In this document: positions 12,161 to 26,240 of the stretch, piece after piece
How positions within the stretch are numbered: the first letter of the stretch is position 1
Layout: every line of letters begins with the position of its first letter
Origin: Brachypodius melanocephalos
Lineage: Eukaryota > Chordata > Aves > Passeriformes > Pycnonotidae
DNA: 64,000 nt
Direction: 5' to 3'
NCBI GenBank assembly: GCA_013398615.1
Contig: VZSR01002420.1
Location: forward strand, 2,535,624 to 2,599,623
Program-made: the position numbers and the translations under genes
The notes under the pieces: model-generated
What the model saw: only the letters and a program-made list of their open reading frames with translations
Databases searched by the model: none
What the model was told of the DNA's origin: nothing

Positions 12161-15100
12161 AGAATTATTTATAGACTTCCTGCAAGTGACTGCCCACAGC
12201 TTTGATGAACGAGACAATAGCTCTGTTCATCTTCCATCCGTAACCGTGCAAGCAATAAATGTTTCTATCAACAAACATTTGAGCAAACAACTGATTCAGT
12301 CTGTTCCAAGCACCTCAGGCTAGAAAAATAATATTGAAAAGAGTTTATATGCTAGCTTGCTCCTCCTCACCACCATTTCCCTCTGAGCAGGCATTTCTGA
12401 TGAAAAAAAGAGAAAAATTAATATTAAACGTTTACTTGTAGAGAATTTAAACTATAATTCGTCAACATAAATCCAAGAGCATTTGATGTTTGCACAATAC
12501 ATATTATTAGAGCCTACCTATGCAAACACTAAAAGAGTAAAAACAGATTTACGGTGTAAAAGTAGCAAAATTTAGTAATGTTTAATTCCTTGCACATGGG
12601 CCCTGGAGCCTCAGATGCCACAGAGGTCACTTCAGCGTGGGGAAAACCTGCAGGCTGCTATGTGGATGCTTTCATGAACCCAGCAAAGGAGAAGAGCTGC
12701 TGTTTGCTTTTGGAATATACAAATACCATTAAGAGCCAAAAAACCATGCTGATACTTTACAGTAATGTCTTTTTGTTACAACCCAAAAGCCATCACTAAA
12801 ATCTTGCCGCAGAAACGGGTGACGTTTGCTGCTGTACTACCTACAATCAGTGTCCTGCAGGGTTACAGCAGAACTGCTCTTTTAAGATATGATCCCAAAT
12901 ATCACTAAATATGGAGAACAAATTCCTGAGAAAACAAACCCTTACCACATCAGCATTCTATAATATTAGGAAACTATTTGCATCATGCGGCTTGTGCTAA
13001 AATACTTAATGATCTCATCCTTACCATAACAAATTATCTGCCAGAAAAAGACCTTGAAGGTCAACACTGGCAACAATTAAAAAGTAATGAAAAACATTCA
13101 TCCCTTAGGCAGAGTTACAATTTCTAAGTTTGAAGCAATGTGCTGTATATTTTATTAGCTATCACTTGTTTAATTATTCATTGGAGCTCCTCTTATGCCT
13201 CATAGAGCAACCTCACATTGCTAAGATTTCCATTTGAATGCTATTACCAATTCAAAGACAGATCTCGTTTAAACTTTAGCTTTTGTTTTTATTTTCCAAA
13301 ATATAAATTATGTTCAAAAATTAATGGGTCTGTCAGAGTTGCTATTTTTAATTCTGTTCACATTAGCTTCAACCTGGGACTCTACACATCATCTCTCCAA
13401 CAAGGGTATTTTGAGTGTCTGCATTCATCTGCTCCAGTATTCCTACAAAACCACACAAGTTTTCAACCAACTGCATCCCTTCCCTGGCCAGCAGGAGTAA
13501 TTTTTATTCCTGTCTCATTTGCAGCAGCAGCTCACTCAAGCACAGTATTTCAGTATTTTCTTAAAGAAACTCACCGAGTTCAAGCAAGGCGATAGCACCA
13601 TGAAACAACTTCTACGCTTTAATTGCCATTTAATTACAGTTCCTGAATTTCCTAGAATTTCCTAGCAAGTAAATAAAATCTTTCTCAAGTTTTACCAGAG
13701 AAATAAGGAGCTGTGCAAACAGGGCAGGCTAAGATTGGTATTATCTGCAGTTCTTAATTTATCCTTCCTTGTGGCCATACACATTTATGCCCTCCTGGGG
13801 ATTCACAACACACACAAGAGAAATTAGCTATAAGAGTTTTTTGAGTAAGGGGGGAAAGCCCATATACTGTTCTGTGATTAGCAACTCGAGATAGGTTCCC
13901 CATTTAAAATTTCATTAGTGGAAGTATGTATGTGTACTGTACTGAAACGGTGAAAGGAAAAAAGGGAATAAAGTAGAACAGAACAACAGATCTGCAATGG
14001 TTTGATACGTGCTCTATATAAAATCATTCTGGTAGAATAAAGAAATGGAAAATGTCATGAAAATTGATGTTAACCCTTTTTTTGCTTCTCCCCTTCTTCT
14101 TAAAAAAATGTAACCACTTCCTGAACTAAATACCATGTTTTATAAAAATTGAAAAAGGGCTGACTTCTCAAAGGTGGAGAAGGAGCAGTAACACAATAAA
14201 GAAAAGGCTAAGTACTAAAATACATACTCATTTTAAGCTGCTTCAAATTCTACATGAATAAAAAAAAAAAACAATGAGCGTGTATTTTCGTACAATGAAT
14301 AATCAAAGTCTATTTAATGCTCTAAAAAAGTATCTGTTTAATTAAATAATTGAATTTGGTTTAATTAAACCAAAAGACAACAGTGCTCTCTAATACTCCT
14401 TGGGTAAGAGTAAAAATATACTTTGAGCAGCAAGAAGAACTGAAATTTGTTGTGCAAGACAAACTTTCCCCTACCCCCCAGGCTTGGTTTCATGACTCTG
14501 TCAGTATCACCAGGAGAGTCAGTTGTTTACATAATGGGGAAAGTTATTTACAATACAATATTTACAATACAAATTGGTATTATATAAACAAAGGTGGCAG
14601 CAAAACTGACCTTAACACACTCAAAATTAACTCCCAAGATCAGGTAACTTTTAATTTTATGATATCATAAAATTTGTCTTAGATGGAAAACAAAAGTTGA
14701 GTAGTTGCCTGAAAACTTCATTTGCTGAGCTGAGGAGAGTGAAGTGGCAGGAAGGGGGTACACTGCCTGTGAGCCACAAAGGGGCTGCAACCTCATCTCA
14801 CTCCTGCCAGCAGGACAGACAGAAATATTATTTAAACATATACACACACCCCTCAACACAGAATCTGATGTGTAAATGATCACATTGTTATATCCAAAAT
14901 TTCCTGTTGATTACAAAGAAACTTACAAAGAAACTTCAGCTCTATGATCAGCAGGAAATTCCTGTGCATATATTTTGCTGTACCAGTGGGGAATACATTT
15001 CTGCAGTGTGTTTCAGATCCAGGTCACGAGGAAATTTTGCAGAGAAAGTCTCTTAAAGCCTTTCTGATGACACCAGAGAATCTGGACAGACCAGTTCCTT

Positions 15101-15957
15101 GTTGGTCTAACTAAAAGGCCATTAGGACGTTGATCCAGAAGTGAAATCTGAAGGAACACACACAGTCTTAGCTGAAGGTGACACTAAGGGACACCATTCA
15201 CCAAGGTCATATTTGCCCAAGAGTCCTGTTATATTCCTCCCTCCTGTGCTGGAGGATACAGGCTCCTCCTGAGGGGAACTCTGAGTTCCAGTGAACCGGA
15301 AGAGGGAGAAAAACCAAAATCCATACACACAGACCGGAACAAAAGGAAAATTTCTGGGAAACAGATCACAGAATAAATATGGATTCACTTCAGCATCCTT
15401 TATCCTCAGTTACCTGAAGTCATTAGCAACCCTCTGTATCTGCCTTGCCCACTCCAATCAAACCATGCTCCAGTCCATCACAAAATATCAACGTGGGACC
15501 TTTATTCAGATGTAAACACCACTTTGCATGCCCAAACCCTGTACCCCTTCTTGGTCCCCAGCACTTCCAGCTCCCCCAGAAGGGAGCACCAGGAACACCT
15601 CCAGCCTTTTTAGACGTTTCCAAGCACCTCTCACACCTGCAGAAGTCAGAAATGCCCAAGAGCAACATCTGCTCCACTAACCCAAGCCCAGCAGCAGGGC
15701 TGGTGTCCCCATGGACACCAACAATGAGGAGGGCTGGTGACAACTGCTGCCCAAACACCTTCAGGATGACATTCCCACATCATTGGGAATTCTCAGTATG
15801 AGCTTGCTACTACAAAAAACAATTTACTTCTAGATGTCCCTACAAGAGTGTTAAACAGCAGTCAGGTGAAAGTGGAAGCAGAAAACTGCCCTCTATTATG
15901 ACACGTTTTTAGCACATCTGCCTTCTTTCTCTAAACTGATCCATCAGACTGGCTGAA
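12161..15957 (-). other. NR3C2 intron 2: AT-rich non-coding DNA
   Basis: AT-rich DNA with a short direct duplication GAATTTCCTA x2 near 13645-13665 and a 12-base A run near 14261. Nothing coding is recognisable. Confidence 0.6.
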
Positions 15958-16255
15958 CCACAGAATGTTCACGGTTGGAATGGACCTTAAGGATCATTTA
16001 GTCCCAACCTCCTGTGCCATGGGACATCTCCCACTACATCAGGTTGCTCAAGGCCTTACCCAGCCTGGCTTTGCACACTGCCAGGGTTGGAGGCATCCAC
16101 AATGTCCCTGGGCAACCTGTTCCAGTGCCTCGCCACCCCCAGAGTAAAGAATTTCTTCCTAATACCTCACCTAAATTTCTCCTCTTTCAGTTTGTACCCA
16201 TTACTCCTCCTGCTGTCACCAGGGCTCCTGACAAAAACTCCCCTTTGGAACACAT
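15958..16255 (-). mobile_element. CR1 LINE 3'-end fragment
   Basis: The plus strand reads as the reverse complement of a CR1 3' end: ACAGAATG then GGTTGGAATGGACCTTAAGGATCA, CCAACCTCCTGTGCCATGGG, TTGCTCAAGGCC and CAACCTGTTCCAGTGCCTC, then AAGAATTTCTTCCTAATA. CR1 is the dominant non-LTR retrotransposon of birds. This is a 5'-truncated, diverged copy without ORF2 coding capacity, so it is not mobile. The family call is from memory of the consensus and is strong. Confidence 0.92.
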
Positions 16256-19200
16256 GTTCAGGATGCTATCCCAAGCTCCTGGGATAAAACACCACTTGAC
16301 AACAACCCAAACTTCCTTTTCTTAACTCAATCTGCCTAATTTTCCTAATATGTCAGTGAGAGCCATTTAGCACTCCAAGGCTGGTCATCAAAACCAGGAG
16401 AGTATCTGCCAGCTTAGGTGCACAGCAACACTAACACCAAAAAGGCTACTGACAATAAACATATTTCTGGTTTTAAGCACTAAGAAACACTACACTTTTA
16501 ATTTCTTGTCAGACTTAGCTGCTGAATATTTAAGTCACATTTGCATGGCAGGCAACAAACAGAACTTTGCGAGAAAGAGACATGCTCTGTGAGTCTGTGT
16601 ATTAACTACAGTTCTAAATGGATAAACTCTGAAAAATGACAGACTAGGTATGTAAAATATGTCCATTTTAAAACTGCTTTCAAACTTATAATGGAGATCC
16701 CACGAAACTGTATGAACCTGGACAAAACCCACTGTCACCTGCATGAGTCAGTAGTAAGAGCTTTTCATAATGAGACTTTCACGAATGAAGTGAGGAGTTG
16801 ATTTTATCTGGTACACCACAGTAATTTGCTGTGCAGCTTCATGAAACTGCTACAAATAGCATTACAGCCAAAATCCAATTGTTGCTGAAATGCATTCAGT
16901 AAAATGGAAAATACAGAGAAATACAACACAGTAATTGTGTCTCAACCCACATTATATATTGTGTTTCTAAATTATATAGTATTATATTTTCAAGTTTTTA
17001 ATATAGTTTCCCACTGAGGAATTGATAACACAGGAGACATTCTTTGACCTTTTCTCTCTGAATATCCAAATAATATACCACATAGGTTTATAAACCAAAT
17101 AACTCTCCAGCCTTTTATTAGATCCCAAGGGATAAAATCTGTTTTAAAAAACCACCACATGTAGCAATGCACAAAAGAGCTAATGCAGAGCACTTTCCTT
17201 GCTGTGCTATTTCTCACCTCCATCACGATTTCTCCCGTGCAGTTGCAATTGCAGTTTATGAGTTTACATGTATTGGAAAGACAAAAATTGGACTTCTAGC
17301 ACTTGAAAATCTGCACTGAACACCCTAATGCAAGCACTGACAATACACACCATGATCCTGCTCACCCACCAATTCCTCCTTAATGGATTCAACACAGCAT
17401 TGCCATCTCTTTAAAGGCTGGACCCAAGCAATGGACAAAATAACTTATCAAGCTTTTCTATTCCCCAGATATTGCAGAAAGTATTTGATGGACGTGTTCC
17501 AAATTTAGCAGGATGTTCAAAACCACACAGCCACCAGATAAGTAATTTGTGGGGCAGCTCAATCAAAAAGCTAGGCTGATCCTTTAAAAGAGGCCTTTCG
17601 GGGATTTTGATTTGATAATGTTTGTATCTCTACAATTAATCACAAAATAATGAAGGATTCAAGACATCACAGTCAGGCATTGGGAGTGTGAAAAGATGCA
17701 TGCTGTGCACGACAAGAATCAAAGTGTCAGAACAACTCAGGAAAAAAGCACAATATAAAACAGTTGATGTAAGTTAGAGACACTGGAAACTTTCAACCTG
17801 CAGCAGCCTTTTTTGTGTGGCCAGCCCCACTGATTTTAATGGGGCCACTGCTGCAAGCAAAAAAGTTCCATGCAGGAGCCCGTCTGCCAGACCATGCATC
17901 AAGCAACGTGTCAGGAGAAGCTGTCAGGACTCTGACTGATGCGAGATCAAATCCTCCCTCTGAAGACACAATTCTGTCTGCTTCTGAAACCTCGAGCAGA
18001 TGCTATTTCAGAAAATGTGAATTCTAATTCACCATTAAACGCAGAGCTGATTTGACTTTTGGAGGGGGCTTGGGGCTTCATTTGGGTTTTGGTTGGCATT
18101 TATTGGGTATGCGACACGTATCTTCAATGTACTGCTCTGGAAAGAGGCAAAACATCTGCTGACATCAGGCCTATTTACAAGCATCATTTTAGAACTCTGT
18201 TCCAGTTTCATTCCAGATCAGTTTATCACACTGGTTTGCGAAATTCAAATTAACAAGTGGCACAATGAACAGTTAATGTCAATTCTGAGCTGCTTCCTCT
18301 AACGAGACCAATATTTCAGTGAAGTTTCCCAACACGGGACAGAACTTTATCCCAAAAAGAAATAAAATATTAATATGTTGTTTATCTTCTGTCTCCAATT
18401 CCTCAGTTTTTGACAAAAAGGAATTGTAAGCTGAAATATTCCTGGAGCCTGTCCAATGCAGATAGCTGATATTGTTAGGTTTTTCCAAATTTAGTGCATT
18501 ACTGCAAATTAAATCTACCTTGGCCGTACACAAGATGATTTTCCCCTCCTCCCTTCGTAGATGAGTTGCTTCTCAGCATTTCTTCAAGGCAAAATTCATC
18601 ACCACAGTGAATTAGAAGTTTTAATTTTCACAGCCATTATTTGGTTTAATACTGGCCCCATTTAATACTGGGAATGGTCATCAACTCTCATAAGGGCAGA
18701 TTCCAACCTCCTGATAGATCTTCCTCCTTATTAATTCAAATGGTAAAAAGTTATTTGGGATTTTTAGGGAGCTGTTTTCCCACATCCCAGTGAGATAAAA
18801 ATATACAGTTCTATAACTTTTTACCCAATCTTCTTCAAGAACTATCAAAACCAAAGTATTTATCAACATCCTTTCCTCAAAAACAAAACACTTGCCTTAT
18901 TCTGTTCATCCAATGAAAATTTTACCTACACAGGTCCATTTAATATCACTCTACAATGTTTAAAATGGTTCTACTGCTATTAATATTTAAATAATCAAAA
19001 AGGCTTAGTAAGAGAGCTCAGGAAGTCATTTAGTGCAAGATTTTATTCCAGCTCATACAGAGCAAGTGAAGCACCTACTGATGCAGAGCTAAAATTGCTT
19101 TATTATAAGTTTGATGATTTATTACAAACACAAGATAAAAAAGGCATTAAATTTATTTTTTTAAAAAATAAACTGAATTAAATATGGGTGGGACCTTCTT

Positions 19201-21760
19201 ATCTAGTATTTAAGGAAATCTGGAGGCAGCAAGCATCTTACTGGTACATGACAAGAATGGACATCCAAGGGAGCACGCACCTATGGGGAAACACTGACAC
19301 CTGCTCTATCCCTTCTCCTCCTGCCACAAACATTCAATACAACCCCCTTCTCCAGTCCCTGAAAAATTACAAAGGAAAAAATGAGCTGCCAGCAAAACCG
19401 TTGTCATGAACATTTTTATTTTCAACGTGAGCACAGACTTTTCTGGGATTGATTCAGCACTAGAAAAGCTCACTCAGATAATTTCAGCTCCTACGAACCC
19501 TGACATGTGAATAAATGCTCCTCTGAGAACTCTGGTTCAGCTTACCTACATAATGCTGTTTATTTGACCAATGATACTTTTTCCTCTTACAGTATGAAGG
19601 ATCACCACTCTGTGGTTACAGGGCTGGGGGCAGGGAGAGTAGAGGGAGTTTTGCAAGAAGGTTATCTATTACTGTTACCAAAGCACTGTCTAAAAATACT
19701 GTATTTTTTAAACTTACTAGCTATTTATACTCTAGCTGTACATTGTGTTTGAATCTCAACTCAGAATACTTTTCAAGTGTGTCATTTACATTTCCTAGAA
19801 AGCATCTCAACTGTTTGCAAAACTCATCATGACTCCCCTTAAATGCCTATTTCTGGTATCATAATATACTTCAACTAGTTTGCACTCTAAATTATCAGCA
19901 AGACCTTTCTGTGTATATTTGAAAAAGTCACAGTTTACACAGTAATTTAGTTTTATTAGCTGAAAAATCAGCTTTTGGATTCACTTCTCCATTTTCCTTT
20001 ATATAATGCATCTAACCCAGAGACAGGGCAGGCTGTTCAGGCTCACCACTGCAGCACGAGAAGAGGGTAATTCGCTGCTTCCTTATACTTCCATGCTAAT
20101 TCCTGCTATCAGGCTTCAGACCTGGCTTCTGAACTATGAACCTTGGTGGGTTGGACCTGCCTGCTGGGCTTGGCTAGCTCAGAAACTCACAGCAGCACAC
20201 AGAGAGAGTCGCTCTGCAGAGCATCCAGCACTGACAGAAGCTGCAGAAAAATAAACTGAAGCCCAAATACAGCATCTTCCAATTTCTCGATTTCACTGCT
20301 GTCTGTTGGTAGATTTTCAATAGGCTTCCTATCATCCTCTTTTTTTTTTCCTTTCCTTCCCCTCCTCATTCTGGGATCACAGCCAATCCCCAGCACAGCA
20401 GCTGACTTTCCCCAGAACTAACTAGAAATATTCCAATAGACTCTATTTATAGACTCAAAAACTTAGGACTGGAAGCAGCCAACCAAATTTTTCCACTCCT
20501 TGCTCCCCTCTGCTATCCATCTATCTGTCTATCTATCTATCTATCCTGGGCTAACCTAAATTCCAGCTTCCTCTGTCTCTCCAGGGGGAACTATCCTGCC
20601 CACAACAGGTATAGCACAGGCGCACACACCTCTTACACCTCCCAAAATACCTGTGGAGAGTGCAGGCAATTTATTAAGTAGACTGAAATAATAGGAAAAC
20701 TCTATGTCACTGTACAAAGTATTCAGGCTGATCTTCCTTCCTGTCTCTAGAAATCAAAGCTGAAGAAAAATCTAGATTTCTGCAAGAAATTTTACCACCT
20801 GCACCTCAGACCTCTGCAAACTCATAAGACCAGTTGGGATACACATGACTTCTTGGTTTTCTATGAAAAAACAACCATAAAATAAGAACTTTTTCTTAGC
20901 AGGCTTGAACAGTATTATTGTATTTTTAGAATACACACACACATCTATCTATATCCCATACTTGCAGAAACCAAGTAAGGTTAGTCTCCATTAGTTCAAG
21001 TACAGTACAAACACACAGGAAAAAAGAAAAACTGTGTCTCAAAGTCAGAATAATATTGCAGCCAACTTGCCCTTGGACACGTGATTCTGCAAAATTATCA
21101 ACTTACAATACTATCAGATCCTGTTCAGCATTTCACGCTGCAGATAATGTATTGAAAGTATAAATGTTGAAATAGAAAGGCTAGTGTTGCTCTGGAAGCA
21201 ACACCTGGCAAGTCTGATTTTTACTTAACCTTACACATGTTGCTAGGAAACCCTTCTCAATATTTACTTCAAGTCTTTAAAGAAACAGACTCATTCATAC
21301 TGAGCTACTGGTGGGAGCACTGGGGACTTGGCGGAGAAGTCCCAACCTAAATTTACTCTTGACATCTCATTTTCCTAATCCACAGACCTGACGTAATACA
21401 GGAATATAATTAAGAGCTGGGTACGTAGCTACCTTATGAGACTCGTAACAGCATTGGTATTTCAGACACTGCAAGTAGTGCAAATGAAGTACAAAACTCT
21501 CTTCCTTGGTTTTATGCAAACTTAATTTTTAAAAAAGCTACAGTATTGTAGAGGCTTCTACAAACAGCATATTATTTTTACACTTTTGTGAACAGTGGAC
21601 AATTTAACAATTCTCACCATCAGCTCTCATGTCTAGTACAGAGATACATGGTATCTTCATCTGCCCATATGAAATATCAGAAAAGGCCTAGATTGTACCA
21701 AAACCAATAAATGGGAAATATTTGTGTACTCACTGCTGCCTTTCAAACTGATTCCATGAA
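16256..21760 (-). other. NR3C2 intron 2: AT-rich non-coding DNA
   Basis: Mostly single-copy AT-rich sequence with one (CTAT)n microsatellite at 20513-20545. No exon, RNA gene or mobile element is recognisable. Confidence 0.6.
20513..20545. repeat. (CTAT)n microsatellite
   Basis: About seven CTAT units with CCAT and CTGT interruptions. A short tetranucleotide repeat. Confidence 0.88.
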
Positions 21761-21871
21761 ATATATATATTTTATATAAATATATATAAATATACATAAA
21801 TATATATAAATATATATAAATATATATAAATATATATAAAATACATAAATATATAAAATATATAAATATAC
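21761..21871. repeat. Period-10 AT repeat, unit TATATATAAA
   Basis: From 21781 to 21840 six consecutive decamers align, five exactly TATATATAAA and one TATACATAAA, flanked by degenerate units on both sides. The tract is almost pure A/T and about 110 bases long. It can be read as a microsatellite or short minisatellite. Confidence 0.92.
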
Positions 21872-24800
21872 AAAAATCAAAGCTATTTCTTGTAATCCTA
21901 AGTGATGAGATGCTGAATATTCTTAATTTTTGGTCATGTCAGACAAAAGCACAGGCTTTCCTGGGACCTAGTGCACTATACAGAGCTTATATCCTCTTAT
22001 GCCAATACCTGCTACTGGCCTTGCTCCTATAATCCTCCTCTTCTCCATTAGATCACATTTCTTATTCCCCGGCATTCCTGATCCCAAGCTCATTCCTACG
22101 TGGTTCTGAATAATTTTCTCTTTTTTTCCACTGAGCATGAAAATTGCATTCACTTGTATTAAATTACTGATTTAAGCCACTCCAACATCAATATCTCCTC
22201 TGAGTTTGGGGCACACTGCGTGATGGAAAAAAGACAAAATACATTCCAACCAGCAGCAACCCTTCCTATGGAGTCAGACCCAAGCTCAAAGCCTCAAGTA
22301 CCTCAGACAAAACTTGGAAAGAACTGGAAATGCCCATCCTGCCACCACTGGGACAAAGAAGCCCCCATGAACTCCTACTGATCCTCACCAGTGCAGGTCC
22401 CAAAATCCACAGCTGGGGCTGCCACCCCCTCGTGCCTTGAAGCATTCCAGCTTGGAGCAGCAGCTTGGCAGAGGGAGGACTCGGCTGCTGTGCAGCAACA
22501 CGGACCTTGCTACAACCTTAGTAAGATTTCCTTTCAACAAGCACAGTATCAGGTGTTTGTGCTGAAGCAGGCAGAACCTGAAGCATTTCGAGATCCTGGA
22601 AAGGGCTAATACAGGTGGAAGGACATGGAACAGCTAGTGGAGGACATGGAGTATCTTGTTTATCACAGCACTGAGGGTATGAAAACAAGAAAAGCATGAA
22701 GCTCCTCCTGTGAGCTGAGAAGTCATCTGGACCCTGGTATTACAGTACTGATCCATTAGAAATTAAGACAGGTTTCTAACTCTTTTTTTTTTTTTTTCCT
22801 ATAGCTATCTTATAAATAGACTTAATGACTCTTAAGTCATTTACAACCACTAATACATCACCTAGTCAACTCAGTTAGCCTCATATTAAAATTAATTTAT
22901 CAGACATCCACAATATCCAATTAGCTGCAAATCAATAGGTTTACTTTGCAAGAATTTATTGATCCACAAAGTAGGGTTTTTTCCCAATTTTAAGTCATTA
23001 AATTAGTTTGCCTAAGTTAAAGCTGCTTGTAAATACTTAAGGCAGCTGCCTAAAATCAAAACAATTCTGTTTGCCTTTATGGATTAGTATCATAATAGGT
23101 ACAGAATATCCCTATCTAGCTGAAAAGAAGTGAAATTCACTTAATGAAAAACAAAAAACAAACAAACAAAAAACCCCAGCCTATTTGTCACTTCAGTTTC
23201 ATTTCCTATTTCCAGGATTTAATTCAGCTTTTTTTTAGGATTTCTAGATTGCAGATCATGAAGGATGAGTAAGTAGGTACTTTGCTCATTCTGGTCACAA
23301 CTTAGGAACAAACACATCTGCTGAACACAGTGCCTCCGAGTCTTCTGTGGAACAATTTCCTCTGCCTGCAATTCTGAATCTTTCCTCAATCACAGACGCC
23401 TGAGCTAACAGGTGAAAATGCAATTACACACAGGCAGCACTGACATTACAGGCATAAAAGGAGATCTATGGAGAGGAGTGGTCAGTCCTGAGGATCCACC
23501 ATCCAGTTTTAGGTGTCGCAAGGGTTGTGATTAGGCCAGCTCCAGTGGGGTCCCATGGACAGAAGTCAAGGCTGGAATGCCCTGGGTATCTCCTGGAGTG
23601 TTTTTTTCATTCCCTTCTGGCTCAGAAATGTCTGATTGTTCACCCCTCAGCTGCCCAGTCACATGAACCACAGGACAGAAGACGGCAACTGGAAGATTCG
23701 CTTCAAAAGCACATTTCTGATCCAAATAAAAATGTAAACAAAACCCTACAAGCTCTGTCTGCACAGAGTTAATTCCTGTTTATGTCAGAAAAGAAATGCA
23801 GGACAATTTGAAGACCCATAATAGATGCATTTTTGATTCCAGAAATAAAAAAAATAAGTAAATCAGCAACTCACTTTTTTCACTCCCATTTCTATACGCA
23901 TTAGCTCCTCTGAATTTTCTCCCTTTTTAAAATAACATGTCCATCCAAAACACTCGTCCTCTTTGCCTCTTCCACCAAATGGGTTTAATATGAAGTGAGT
24001 AACCATTCTTTATCTCATCATCTGCATGCACAGTTTGAAGTTGTCATTACTGCATATTCAATCATTCAAAGTTTTCAACGCCCAATCTCCTTTTTTTTTA
24101 ACTGTCAAACCCCCAGAAACATAAATTCCAAGCAGTCCCAAGAATCAGAAAGGTTAGTTGGGAAACAAATGCAAATCAAGTGCATTGTTTCACTGCAACA
24201 TTATCTTATGTCATTAGCTGGCAGCAGTCATAAAGCTCTGGACCACTTCCAACATTTACTTCCATACACTGAGCAGAAGCTGACATGTCTAACCCCCCAC
24301 ACTTTGTTCATCTTCCAGCTACTTTGCACGGACCCAGATTAAAAATAAGGATTTAGAAATCCTAATTGTATCAACTGGAGTAATTCTCTTTTGCCACTGT
24401 GTATCTGAAGGAAGAGTATGGTAAAGCTGTGCAGGGTTTGTAGAGCTAATTCTGCAGCACTGTGGGTTTACCTGATGGATTTTCCGGCAGGGCACTCTGC
24501 AACAAAGGTTCAATGCAGAATTTCAACAAGCCAGTCACGTTCAATAACTTTTTTAATCCTTAAGGAACATTTATTGGCCAATTTTTGTTTTCAGTTATTA
24601 ACGTTAGAAAGTCTTAGTGCCCAAAACTGAACAAAATTAAAACGGAAATAACAAAACAAACCCATGGTGTACACTAAATCCAAGGGAATGAGCTACGAGC
24701 TGGGGGGCAATCCTTAGGAAATGGGGGAACATGACCTCCACTGCAGCATCCCTGAGGGTACTGTGCTCTCTCCCTGCTGGGCTCAGGGTGCTTGGGGAGC

Positions 24801-25532
24801 TGCAGGAGTGCAGAGGTTCAGAAATGTGCATCCCCTGGCCAGGAATGACAACACGCTCAATTTCTACCAAACCACAAGAACTAACAGATCTTGATCCTTA
24901 GAAACACCAAACACTAAAGTATATTGTCTTCAAGTGGAATTCCTGAGTTTTTCCAGGCAGTGTTCCCATATCCCAGGATCCACACCTGTTCAAGGTTTCA
25001 GTTGTTTTATTTTAATTTACCCAAGTGAGTCTGGAAGTTAACACAGTTATATCTAGCAAAGTAGCTCTGAAGCTACCATTAGAGAAAGAGCTCTCTAACT
25101 GCTCTAACATACTGCACTCTCTAGCACAAATCTAATTTAGTTTAAAATAATGAAGCTGACAGCTCAGATAGTCTGCCTGGAAACTGTGCAAATTTCCCAC
25201 CCACCTTCATTTGCAAGGTCCCTGGCACTCCAGTCTTCAAAAACGCTGAAGTGCATGACAGGTTCCTAGAGACAAGTCTTCAGCAATGCTAAAAGTGAGA
25301 TCTCTGACCTTTTGGAGAAGCTCATATTTGAGCTCATGCCTCCTAAGGGAAAAGAAAGGTTGGTGTCGTGATGCCCCATCCTTAAGACACTTCCAGAAGC
25401 AACCCCTTTCCTTCTCCTAGTCTGAGGGCAGTGACCTTGATGAAACTTGACTAGGAGACCATGTCCCACCTCCAGCACCGCTCCTGTCAGACAAGAGGCA
25501 GTGTTTGAGGGGGGAATATGGTGAATCACCTG
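21872..25532 (-). other. NR3C2 intron 2: AT-rich non-coding DNA
   Basis: Single-copy AT-rich sequence with a 15-base T run near 22783-22797 and a CAAA-type run near 23155-23170. No gene or mobile element is recognisable. Confidence 0.6.
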
Positions 25533-25825
25533 CAAAAGGCTGGAGAGGGATTTTTACAAGGGCACACAGCGATAGGACAATGGGTAAAGGCTGTAACTGA
25601 AGGAAGGTAATTTAGATTAGTTATTAGGAAAAAATTCTCTACTCTGAAGAGTGGTGAGGCACTGGCACAGAGCTGGGGATGCCACATCCCTGCAAGTATT
25701 CGAAGCCAGGCTGGATGGGGCTGTGAGCAGCCTTGTCTAGCCGGAGGTGTCCTTGCCCATGGCAGGCGTGTTGGAATTTGACCATGGCCGATGTCGCTTC
25801 CCAAGCCAACCCATGCTGTAACAGC
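25533..25825 (+). mobile_element. CR1 LINE 3'-end fragment, diverged
   Basis: It follows the CR1 3' end in sense: AAGGCTGGAGAGGGATTTTTA, GGTAATTTAGATTAG, GTGGTGAGGCACTGGCACAG, AAGCCAGGCTGGATGGGGCT and GTGTCCTTGCCCATGGCAGG, then a mutated terminal stretch to about 25825. It is 5'-truncated and old, and runs directly into a CpG-rich block. Its orientation is opposite to NR3C2 transcription. Confidence 0.88.
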
Positions 25826-26240
25826 GAGCAGAGTCCCTTCCCCGCTCCCTTTCCCGCAGCAGCGCTCCGGGAGGGAGAGCTAAAGACACAAACACAATTG
25901 ATTTCTGAAGGTGAGACGCTGCCAGAGTACACCGGGGCCGGCGGGTTGCGAAAGCGCCTTTCCAAAGGGCTGGGGGAGCACGGGTGTCCCTGAGGACACG
26001 GCAGGTGACGCACTCCGGGCCGCACGGACACGGCGCCTTGCGCAAGCTGCGGGGATGCGCCCGCACCGCCGGCCCCGCTCTGCCCGGCCCCGCTCAGCGC
26101 CTGCCCCTGCCCTGCACCTGCCCCAGAGAAGCAAATAAATAAATTTAATAAATAAAAATTTGTTAAGCAGAGCGCTGCTTTGCTCGGGAACTGCTCCCAC
26201 CTCCACAGGGCACTCCCGAGCCACTGGCGCGCCATCCTGA
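25826..26240. promoter_or_regulatory. Intronic CpG-island-like block
   Basis: By hand count about 23 CpG dinucleotides lie in 25921-26100 alone, far above the surrounding intron. GC-box-like CCCCGC runs are visible at about 26070-26095. It lies in intron 2, 8.3 kb 3' of exon 2. It may be an internal or alternative promoter, or a GC-rich relic. No open frame in it is recognisable, and no TATA box is evident except the AT-rich AAATAAATAAAT stretch at 26131-26160 inside the block. Confidence 0.5.

Noticed and set aside
15958..16325. Small frames in the CR1 fragment at 16.0 kb
   Set aside because: They cover the non-coding 3' end of CR1, not ORF2.
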